Shown here piece after piece: positions 1 to 5,339 of a DNA stretch of 7,362 nucleotides (position 1 is its first letter; each line of letters opens with the position of its first letter). The stretch is from an uncultured Clostridia bacterium (GTDB lineage Bacteria > Bacillota > Clostridia > Oscillospirales > Acutalibacteraceae): the NCBI GenBank assembly GCA_947165115.1, contig CAMUZD010000080.1:1-7362 (forward strand), given 5' to 3'. The notes beneath the pieces are model-generated. The model was not told the origin of the DNA. It worked only from the letters and a program-made list of their open reading frames with translations, and searched no databases. Both the position numbers and the translations under genes were made by a program.

Positions 1-112
1 GAGCGTCAAGGTTTTTACCGTAATAATCGGGGAAAGACACTTTTGCAGCTATATATTCATGCGCAGTGTTTCTGTTGGTCATCTTTTTTCCGTCAAGTCT
101 AATTCGTTTCAT
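1..112 (-). CDS. Barstar-family ribonuclease inhibitor (partial, C-terminus beyond the window)
   Basis: This is the cytoplasmic inhibitor that protects a cell from its own barnase-type RNase. Only the first 37 codons are visible, too short to stand out as an open frame. The visible protein runs from MKRIRLDGKKM to FPDYYGKNLDA. The PxYYGxNLDA block is the barstar signature: in Bacillus barstar the same stretch (PEYYGENLDA) carries Tyr29 and Asp35, which plug the barnase active site. The equivalents here are Tyr30 and Asp36. The second key aspartate (Asp39 in barstar) falls outside the window. The ATG follows a strong GAGGTGG ribosome site that overlaps the TGA of the barnase gene, and only 8 bases separate the two genes. 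Adjacency to a barnase makes the call firm. Whether the rest of the gene is intact cannot be seen. Confidence 0.9.
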   Translation of the reverse strand, partial: MKRIRLDGKKMTNRNTAHEYIAAKVSFPDYYGKNLDA

Positions 113-115
113 AAT

Positions 116-122
116 CCACCTC
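116..122 (-). promoter_or_regulatory. Ribosome binding site of the barstar gene, overlapping the barnase stop codon
   Basis: Read on the minus strand, the junction is TGAGGTGGATTATG. The TGA stop of barnase (123-121) supplies the first bases of GAGGTGG (122-116), and the barstar ATG begins at 112. This layout favours termination-reinitiation, so inhibitor synthesis would be tied to toxin synthesis. Confidence 0.75.
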
Positions 123-675
123 AATACAGCTGCGTAAATGATTCATAATGATTTGATGTATAATAGATTCTGCCGTCTAACGAATAAATAATTCTTTCAG
201 CTCCGCGTGAAGACTTATTGTGAGTGTTTATATCGCATTCATGGTAGTTTCCTTTAGGAAGCTTTCCTTCATAATTACCATAATAATCGCCGCCTATTGC
301 TTTACCGGGAGCGAATTTCTCAACTGATCCGCCTTCCCAGCCAAGCGAACGCGCCTGATTCTTGGTTATGAAATTATTTGGTAAACGACCGTAAGTATGA
401 ATATAAAGGGCAACATCGTTCTTGGAATAGTAACTTCCGTCTTTATCAACTGTGCCGGAGCTTTGCTTAGTAGTTTTTTCCTGAGTGGTAGTTTTGGTGG
501 TTGCTTTTCGCGTTTCGTATGTTGTTCTTTCGGTGGTAATTGCGTTTTCGTCAAACCATTCAGTAGTGGTAGTCGGTTCAACATCATTAGCCTTATCGAA
601 TACAAGTGGCTTTGCTATAAATATACCCAAAAGAACTACGATGGCGGATATAAGAGCAATCAGTTGTTTCTTCAT
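121..675 (-). CDS. Barnase-type guanyl-preferring ribonuclease with N-terminal membrane segment and Thr-rich stalk
   Basis: Predicted 184-residue RNase of the barnase (N1/T1, microbial RNase) family, which cleaves single-stranded RNA 3' of purines, preferring G. Residues 1-23 are a Lys-Lys start plus a hydrophobic segment. No good signal-peptidase site follows, so it may be an uncleaved anchor. Residues 35-70 are a low-complexity stalk with 16 Thr in 36 residues. The barnase domain spans about 82-184 and matches Bacillus barnase along its length (LPNNFITK, ARSLGW, APGKAIGGD, EGKLP, DRIIYS-like ERIIYS, NHYESF). The barnase catalytic set Lys27, Glu73, Arg83, Arg87, His102 maps to Lys105, Glu146, Arg157, Arg161, His176, so the enzyme should be active. 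One Cys (147) sits next to the general base, where barnase has Ala. The gene lies 9 bases after the SEDS gene, with its SD (GAGGAA) overlapping that gene's TGA, and is followed at once by barstar. The role could be secreted nutritional RNase or anti-competitor toxin; the sequence does not decide. Confidence 0.93.
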   Translation of the reverse strand: MKKQLIALISAIVVLLGIFIAKPLVFDKANDVEPTTTTEWFDENAITTERTTYETRKATTKTTTQEKTTKQSSGTVDKDGSYYSKNDVALYIHTYGRLPNNFITKNQARSLGWEGGSVEKFAPGKAIGGDYYGNYEGKLPKGNYHECDINTHNKSSRGAERIIYSLDGRIYYTSNHYESFTQLY

Positions 676-680
676 ATCAA

Positions 681-686
681 TTCCTC
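681..686 (-). promoter_or_regulatory. Ribosome binding site of the barnase gene, overlapping the SEDS stop codon
   Basis: On the minus strand the junction reads TGAGGAATTGATATG. The TGA (687-685) ends the SEDS gene, and GAGGAA (686-681) lies 5 bases before the barnase ATG at 675. This supports the chosen barnase start and translational coupling to the upstream gene. Confidence 0.7.
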
Positions 687-1884
687 ATTCGGTAAACGGA
701 GTTAGGACTCCGTTTAGATTCAGATTCTCGAGACTGTTTTCGCGGTTGAATCTGTATACGCTCATAACAAGACCGATGGCGAGATAAATGCAGAGGTTAG
801 CTGATCCTCCTGCGCTGATAAAAGGTAATGTGATACCGATACAGGGGAGGAGTTTTAAGCACATACCGATATTCATAATAACCTGAGAACTTATCATAAA
901 CGCAGTTCCGTAACAGATCAGAGCGCCGGATGCGTTGTGAGACATTTTTGCGGTTTTAATAATTCTTAAGCATATAAAAGCCAGAACAAGCAACAGTGCT
1001 ATTCCGCCGATAAGGCCGAGTTCTTCTCCAACAACAGAGAAAACCATATCGCTTTCGTTGACAGGAATGCCTGCAGGGGATTGAGTATATGTCCCTTTGA
1101 AAAGACCGTCTCCGAATAATCCGCCTGCTCCTATGGCATTTACCGCTCTCTGCTGTTGATATATTCTTGCATTATAAACACTTTCGCTGAGCGCCTGCGG
1201 ATAATAAATGGCCAGAATTCTCTGTCTGTGGAAATTGGAAAAGAATTTTGTCCAGATTAAAGGAACGGCTGCCGCAATTGCGCCGAAAGCAACTGCGAAA
1301 TATCTGAGCTTCAGACCGGCCGCAAACATCATTCCTACAAACATAAATCCGAAAACAATCGCAGAACCAAGATCGTCGGTCAGGATAATAAGCCCTATCG
1401 GGACTATGGCGTGAGCGGTCAACAGGATAATGTTGATAAACCTATCCATGCTGTGTCTGACTTTTTCCAAATGCGCTGAAAAAGTAATCAGGAATCCGAC
1501 CTTAGCAAGCTCCGAAGGCTGAAAGTTAACGGTGATTGCGGATGTTTTGATAATCGGAAGCCAGCATCTCGCATTCGGCCTGTCTTCGGGAGCTTCGCCC
1601 CATACAAACAGCGCTAATATCAGAAGCAGGCATACAGTTCCGACAAGCAAAGCTATTCTTTCTATTGAATTGTAATCAAAAAATGAAATTATTATACAGA
1701 GAACTATGCCGATAAATGCGGAAACTACCATTATCAGGCATTCTCTGCCTATTGGGATAGTAGATTCAAGAGCCTCGTTTCTTGTTGCAGAATATACCAT
1801 CAGGCATCCGAATGCCGATGCGATAATGCAAGTAAGATAGAGGATAAAATCCGTTCCCTTTGCAGATTTTGTGATTTTATTCAT
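685..1884 (-). CDS. SEDS-family peptidoglycan glycosyltransferase (RodA/FtsW/SpoVE type)
   Basis: Integral membrane protein of 399 residues that polymerises lipid II into glycan strands, normally with a class B penicillin-binding protein that crosslinks them. About ten hydrophobic segments are visible, the usual length and topology for the family. Diagnostic motifs are QPSELAK (122-128), TDDLGSA (169-175), the loop AIGAGGLFGDG (250-260), NESDMVFSVVGEELG (276-290) and LPCIGITLPFISAGGSA (346-362). Asp279 in the SDMVF segment corresponds to the essential aspartate of RodA (the HTDFIF motif of E. coli), so catalysis should be retained. RodA, FtsW and SpoVE cannot be separated by eye, and no PBP gene is adjacent to help, so I give no symbol. 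The gene follows the ceramidase-like gene by 30 bases. Only a weak ribosome site (GAGAG, 10 bases before the ATG) precedes it, so translation may be modest. The C-terminal tail is short and hydrophilic. Confidence 0.93.
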   Translation of the reverse strand: MNKITKSAKGTDFILYLTCIIASAFGCLMVYSATRNEALESTIPIGRECLIMVVSAFIGIVLCIIISFFDYNSIERIALLVGTVCLLLILALFVWGEAPEDRPNARCWLPIIKTSAITVNFQPSELAKVGFLITFSAHLEKVRHSMDRFINIILLTAHAIVPIGLIILTDDLGSAIVFGFMFVGMMFAAGLKLRYFAVAFGAIAAAVPLIWTKFFSNFHRQRILAIYYPQALSESVYNARIYQQQRAVNAIGAGGLFGDGLFKGTYTQSPAGIPVNESDMVFSVVGEELGLIGGIALLLVLAFICLRIIKTAKMSHNASGALICYGTAFMISSQVIMNIGMCLKLLPCIGITLPFISAGGSANLCIYLAIGLVMSVYRFNRENSLENLNLNGVLTPFTE

Positions 1885-1914
1885 TATCTAATTACTCTCA
1901 GTAAGTGAATATTG

Positions 1915-3516
1915 TTATCCTTTGATTTCCTGTAATAATTCAAGGAATGCTTTAGTGATGAATTCTCCGGCATATTGACCGGTAGATACAATTTCTTCGT
2001 TTTCGGTGAAAATGGAATGCCAGTTGTTTGAAGTCAGAAGATAACCGACCTGGTCATTGGTAAGGCCGAATACTATGAGTTTCTTTCCGTTTACCTGAGA
2101 CTCAAATGAAGGGTATTCCCAATCTTTTCCCTGCCATGAGGTATCTGTTGTGTCAGCTCCGCCGAAAGCAATTTCGGGAGCAAGCTCACCGGGAATAAGA
2201 GCAACAGCAATATCTTCGCCGATTTCAGCGTATCCTACTTCTGTAACAATGCTGTATTTACCGAAGCCGTTTTTGTAGATCCCGTTTTCAAGCAGACCGC
2301 CTTTTGCGGCGAGCAGAAGGATGTTGTTATCAACGTCAACCCAGGTTTCTCTGAGACTGATATTAAGAATCGGCGCAACTTCAGTTTCATTTTCAATTGA
2401 TTCAAGCTTTTTTGCAAGCGTTTCACCGTAAACGCTGATTCTGTATTTGGTGCCTTCTTCTTCAACGCGTTTTTCATCGAACTCAAGTTTATCGTAATCG
2501 CTGGTTATGGCGAGCTGAGCTCCGAGTAAGTAGAAGAAGTCTGCATTGTCATTCTCGTTGATATATTGTTCCATGTAATACGGATAATCGGCAGTAAGCT
2601 CAGTCTGAGCTGCGCCGTTACCGACGCAGTGCATGGAACCGTTTACAATCCAGGTTTCCCTACCGCCGTTATCGGGAACAAAGCGGAATCTGTTGAAGTT
2701 GCCGTCAAAAACCTGAGGATCTCTCTTATCATGCATATATTCGGAAATATCAACAGTTCCGAAATACATTTTTCCGGTCTGCATATTCTCAACCGCTTCG
2801 ATCATTGTCTGAACAGTTTTGTTATACAGATTTTCCATATAATCTTTGTTCTGTCCGCCGGGAAGCTCTATGCCGAGAATAGTGCGTATGGATGACATAA
2901 ACAGTGCGTCAACAATATCGCCGTTCATTCCGAAAGTATCTACGCAGGAATGCTGATGAAGTGCTGAAATGTTAACGGTAGTTATATCGAGACCTTTTTC
3001 TTTTGCATATTCAGCAAATTTGCTTCTGATTATTCTGACGTCGGGATTGGCGAGGCCGAAACAGTCTATTGACGAGAAAATATTTATTCCTCTGCCGTCT
3101 GAAACAGCAACCGTCCTGACTTTTTGATCATCCCATTGCTCGGTTGCGAGTTTCTTGGTTACAGAAAGTGAACCGCCGACGTAGTAATCTCCGCCACCGA
3201 CTTCTTTACCGGTCAGAATGGAAGCGTTTGAATAGCCTACAGACCATGCAGAATCATCACCGGCCTCAGTTATAAATTCCGATTTATCAAGTCCTTTGTA
3301 ATAATTTTCGGAATTGTAATCTGCTTTATTCTCCCATTTCGGTGTCGCTATCATGGCTGCTATTCCGCCGACGAGAGCATTAACTGCTTTATCTAAGACA
3401 GTATAGAGCTTCTGCATTGATTTATCTGTTACATCCTCGCGTGCAAAGGATGGAAGTGTAAAAGCAGAAAGAATCAGTAAAACAGCTAAAACTATTGATA
3501 TAATCTTTTTACTCAT
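1915..3516 (-). CDS. Secreted neutral/alkaline ceramidase-like zinc amidase
   Basis: Predicted exported protein of 533 residues, related to the N-terminal catalytic domain of neutral/alkaline non-lysosomal ceramidases, which cleave the N-acyl amide of ceramide. Residues 1-25 form a classic signal peptide (SKK, hydrophobic core, cut after PSFA). The four zinc ligands of Pseudomonas ceramidase (His97, His204, Glu411, Tyr448) have plausible counterparts at His187 in SALHQHS, His296 in GSMHC, Glu444 in IPGELAPE and Tyr492 in VGYLLTS. The family's NxGDVSPN block with the catalytic Ser is not recognisable: the aligned stretch reads LLGAQLAITSD. The C-terminal Ig-like domain of ~650-residue ceramidases is also absent. 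The substrate may therefore be another N-acyl amide or a different zinc-dependent reaction. Start: a GTG at 3525 gives three more residues but lies inside the AAGGTG ribosome site, so the ATG at 3516, 6 bases downstream of it, is preferred. It sits 10 bases after the PfoR-like gene. Confidence 0.8.
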   Translation of the reverse strand: MSKKIISIVLAVLLILSAFTLPSFAREDVTDKSMQKLYTVLDKAVNALVGGIAAMIATPKWENKADYNSENYYKGLDKSEFITEAGDDSAWSVGYSNASILTGKEVGGGDYYVGGSLSVTKKLATEQWDDQKVRTVAVSDGRGINIFSSIDCFGLANPDVRIIRSKFAEYAKEKGLDITTVNISALHQHSCVDTFGMNGDIVDALFMSSIRTILGIELPGGQNKDYMENLYNKTVQTMIEAVENMQTGKMYFGTVDISEYMHDKRDPQVFDGNFNRFRFVPDNGGRETWIVNGSMHCVGNGAAQTELTADYPYYMEQYINENDNADFFYLLGAQLAITSDYDKLEFDEKRVEEEGTKYRISVYGETLAKKLESIENETEVAPILNISLRETWVDVDNNILLLAAKGGLLENGIYKNGFGKYSIVTEVGYAEIGEDIAVALIPGELAPEIAFGGADTTDTSWQGKDWEYPSFESQVNGKKLIVFGLTNDQVGYLLTSNNWHSIFTENEEIVSTGQYAGEFITKAFLELLQEIKG

Positions 3517-3522
3517 GTCATT

Positions 3523-3528
3523 CACCTT
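3523..3528 (-). promoter_or_regulatory. Ribosome binding site deciding the ceramidase-like start
   Basis: Minus strand reads TAAGGTGAATGACATG. The TAA (3529-3527) ends the PfoR-like gene, AAGGTG (3528-3523) is the Shine-Dalgarno and the ATG at 3516 follows after 6 bases. The in-frame GTG (3525-3523) is part of this site and has no ribosome site of its own. Confidence 0.75.
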
Positions 3529-4600
3529 AATTCAGATTCTCAAGCGACATATCGCCGAGCTTGATAATATTTTTCTTTCTCATGAATTCGCTGATAATAA
3601 GAGTGATTACCGCGGGTAATACAAAATGCATAAATATTATTTCAATAATAATAATTTTCGGGTCAACACCATCCGCTTTCATAGAAGCGAAAGTCATGAA
3701 CTGGCCGACAAGTCCGGATGTTCCCATACCTGCGCCCGTATCAAAGCATGTCATTCCGAGAAGCTTTGTTGAAACAGGTCCGAGTATTGCGCTTGCAACA
3801 ATCGGCGGAATCCAAATCTGCGGATGCTTAAGAATATTATGCATCTGAATCATTGATGTTCCGATTCCCTGTGCAACAAGACCGCCAACCTTATTCTCTC
3901 TGTAACTTGCGACAGCGAAGCCGATCATTTGGCAGGAGCAACCGACTACTGCAGCGCCACCTGCAAGCCCTCCGAGGCCGAGTATTATTCCGAGTGCTGC
4001 GGAGCTGATAGGAAGGGTAAGACAGATTCCCATAACTACGCTGACTACTATTCCCATTATAACGGGCTGCTTATCGGTTCCCCATTCAATAATTTCACCG
4101 ATTTTGGTTGTGATTTTTGATGCGGGAGGGCCGAGCATCAGACCGGCCGCAGAACCGCCGATAATAGAAAGAGCCGGAGTGAGGATAATATCAAGCTTGG
4201 TTTTTCCGCTGATTAATCTGCCGATCTGAATAGCGGTAAAGCCGCCGATAAAAGCTCCTATCGGGTCACCGACTCCGGTAAAGAGCATTCCCGCGTCGGT
4301 AATAACAGCACCTGCCAGTATTTTCGGAGCAAAACCGCCTACCATACCGGCAACCGCAGCTGAAGTAGCAACGAGTGTAGATGCTTTATATTTATAGGAC
4401 ATACCTACAGCAATACCTGCACCGGTTAGCACCTTTGCAACACTGGCAACTGCGTTAAGATATACACCGATTTTATCCGGAAGGAAGCTCGCAATCTGAG
4501 CAAGAATAGTGCCGATTATAAGAGTGGCAAATAGGCCGAGCGCCATTCCCGAAATACCGTCAATAAAAATATAATTGAGTATTTCTTTTATCTTTTTCAT
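3527..4600 (-). CDS. PfoR-type membrane protein, PTS EIIC-like (PTS_EIIC_2 family)
   Basis: Polytopic membrane protein of 357 residues resembling the PTS_EIIC_2/PfoR group (COG3641). This group was named after a Clostridium perfringens protein linked to perfringolysin expression and resembles phosphotransferase-system IIC permeases. It is very rich in Gly, Ala and Ile, with about nine or ten hydrophobic segments. Family-like stretches are GVGDPIGAFIGGF (109-121), the HNILKHPQIWIPP segment (254-266) and FDTGAGMGTSGLVGQF (286-301). No IIA or IIB domain with a phosphorylatable His or Cys is fused or encoded nearby, so it is either a permease borrowing PTS components from elsewhere or not a sugar transporter. 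The ATG overlaps the hydrolase stop by one base (TAATG) behind an AAGGTG site at 4611-4606, implying coupled translation. The substrate cannot be read from sequence. A link to the flanking hydrolases, such as importing their product, is inference. Confidence 0.82.
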   Translation of the reverse strand: MKKIKEILNYIFIDGISGMALGLFATLIIGTILAQIASFLPDKIGVYLNAVASVAKVLTGAGIAVGMSYKYKASTLVATSAAVAGMVGGFAPKILAGAVITDAGMLFTGVGDPIGAFIGGFTAIQIGRLISGKTKLDIILTPALSIIGGSAAGLMLGPPASKITTKIGEIIEWGTDKQPVIMGIVVSVVMGICLTLPISSAALGIILGLGGLAGGAAVVGCSCQMIGFAVASYRENKVGGLVAQGIGTSMIQMHNILKHPQIWIPPIVASAILGPVSTKLLGMTCFDTGAGMGTSGLVGQFMTFASMKADGVDPKIIIIEIIFMHFVLPAVITLIISEFMRKKNIIKLGDMSLENLN

Positions 4601-5214
4601 TATTTCACCTTCTCCATCAGTTCGTCAAAAGCTTCTGCATAGATTCTGCCAATAAACTCAGAACCATTTGCGTTTGGATGAACGCCGTCATCGGACCAGT
4701 GCTTTGAAGGATATTCAAGCAGTGCTTTTGCAAAAATGCCGTCAAGCGGAATATAAACATCCGCATATTCTCTGGCAAGTTTTCTGGTTATGTCAATCTT
4801 CGGATTCAGATCTTCTCTGAAGAAATCTTTATCATCTGCCGGTAGAAGAAACTGCTCAATCATTATAATCTTTGCATTTGTATCTTTTTTGATACGATCA
4901 AGAACAAATCTGTATTGTTCTTCATATTTCTGGTTCGATAGCCAGTTCCTGTCAGATGCATAATGCCAGGTATCATTGACCCCTATCATTATTGAAATAA
5001 TATCGGGTTTTATATCAATAAAATCAGGCTTAATTCTGGCGACCAGATCTTTTGTTTGATCTCCGCTTATTCCGAGGTTAATGAATTCTATATCGCTGTA
5101 TTTTTGTGAAATATTAGCTGCGGCATATTTGGGATAACCGTTGCCTAGATTATGATAATCGCTTCTGTCTCTCCCCGCGTCGGTTATTGAATCGCCTTGA
5201 AATAATAATCTCAT
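4600..5214 (-). CDS. SGNH/GDSL-family hydrolase (esterase/lipase/deacetylase type)
   Basis: Predicted cytoplasmic hydrolase of 204 residues, typical length for a single-domain SGNH enzyme, using a Ser-His-Asp triad on ester bonds of acylated or acetylated substrates. All four blocks are visible: block I FQGDSITDAGRD with nucleophile Ser9; block II NLGISGD with oxyanion Gly51; block III IGVNDTW with Asn80; block V SDDGVHPNANG with Asp176 and His179. No signal peptide or membrane segment is seen. It is the first gene of the minus-strand operon, behind a good promoter and a GGAGGT ribosome site, and its TAA overlaps the next ATG. SGNH proteins of this small type are often carbohydrate acetylesterases or lysophospholipase-like; the sequence does not decide. 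Confidence in family is high, in substrate low. Confidence 0.95.
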   Translation of the reverse strand: MRLLFQGDSITDAGRDRSDYHNLGNGYPKYAAANISQKYSDIEFINLGISGDQTKDLVARIKPDFIDIKPDIISIMIGVNDTWHYASDRNWLSNQKYEEQYRFVLDRIKKDTNAKIIMIEQFLLPADDKDFFREDLNPKIDITRKLAREYADVYIPLDGIFAKALLEYPSKHWSDDGVHPNANGSEFIGRIYAEAFDELMEKVK

Positions 5215-5218
5215 AATT

Positions 5219-5224
5219 ACCTCC
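5219..5224 (-). promoter_or_regulatory. Ribosome binding site of the SGNH hydrolase gene
   Basis: Minus strand reads GGAGGTAATTATG. GGAGGT is a near-perfect Shine-Dalgarno, 4 bases before the ATG at 5214. It fixes the start of the first gene of the operon. Confidence 0.8.
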
Positions 5225-5239
5225 GGAAAATTATTATTT

Positions 5240-5269
5240 ATTATAACATTATTATATAGTTTTAATCAA
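5240..5269 (-). promoter_or_regulatory. Predicted sigma-70/SigA promoter of the six-gene minus-strand operon
   Basis: On the minus strand, TTGATT (5269-5264) and a consensus TATAAT (5245-5240) are separated by 18 bases. The start point would be about 5233, leaving a short leader of about 19 bases that holds only the ribosome site, so no riboswitch or attenuator fits. The flanks are strongly A/T-rich. It is the only good promoter noticed upstream of the operon. Confidence 0.65.
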
Positions 5270-5281
5270 GTGTTTTATCGA

Positions 5282-5310
5282 TTGACTTTATTTGAGATAT
5301 CATATAAAAT
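5282..5310 (+). promoter_or_regulatory. Predicted sigma-70/SigA promoter of the FkbM methyltransferase gene
   Basis: TTGACT (5282-5287) and TAAAAT (5305-5310) are separated by 17 bases, a near-consensus layout, with transcription expected to begin near 5317. It is back-to-back with the operon promoter: the two -35 boxes are 12 bases apart. The -10 box lies inside a possible TTG-started upstream extension of the gene, which argues against that extension. Confidence 0.65.
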
Positions 5311-5327
5311 TTATTTGTAGAAAATGC

Positions 5328-5333
5328 AAGGAG
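5328..5333 (+). promoter_or_regulatory. Ribosome binding site deciding the FkbM start
   Basis: AAGGAG, 6 bases before the ATG at 5340. The alternative in-frame TTG at 5292 has no ribosome site and overlaps the predicted -10 region, so the ATG is chosen. Confidence 0.8.
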
Positions 5334-5339
5334 ACTAAA

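Noticed and set aside
397..787. Plus-strand open frames opposite barnase and the SEDS gene
   Set aside because: They are antisense to genes with clear family motifs, have no recognisable domain, and mostly mirror the Thr-rich and hydrophobic codons of the other strand.
1885..1914. Separate promoter or terminator between the ceramidase-like and SEDS genes
   Set aside because: The 30-base gap has no convincing -35/-10 pair and no hairpin with a T-run; a promoter inside the upstream coding sequence cannot be excluded.
3517..3525. GTG at 3525 as start of the ceramidase-like gene
   Set aside because: The GTG lies inside the AAGGTG ribosome site and has no SD of its own; the ATG at 3516 is ideally spaced behind it.
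5292..5339. TTG-started 16-residue N-terminal extension of the FkbM protein
   Set aside because: It overlaps the predicted -10 box, lacks a ribosome site, and an ATG with AAGGAG 6 bases upstream follows in frame at 5340.
5215..5339. Riboswitch or small RNA in the divergent intergenic region
   Set aside because: The predicted leaders are only about 20 bases each, and no stable stem or known aptamer pattern is visible.
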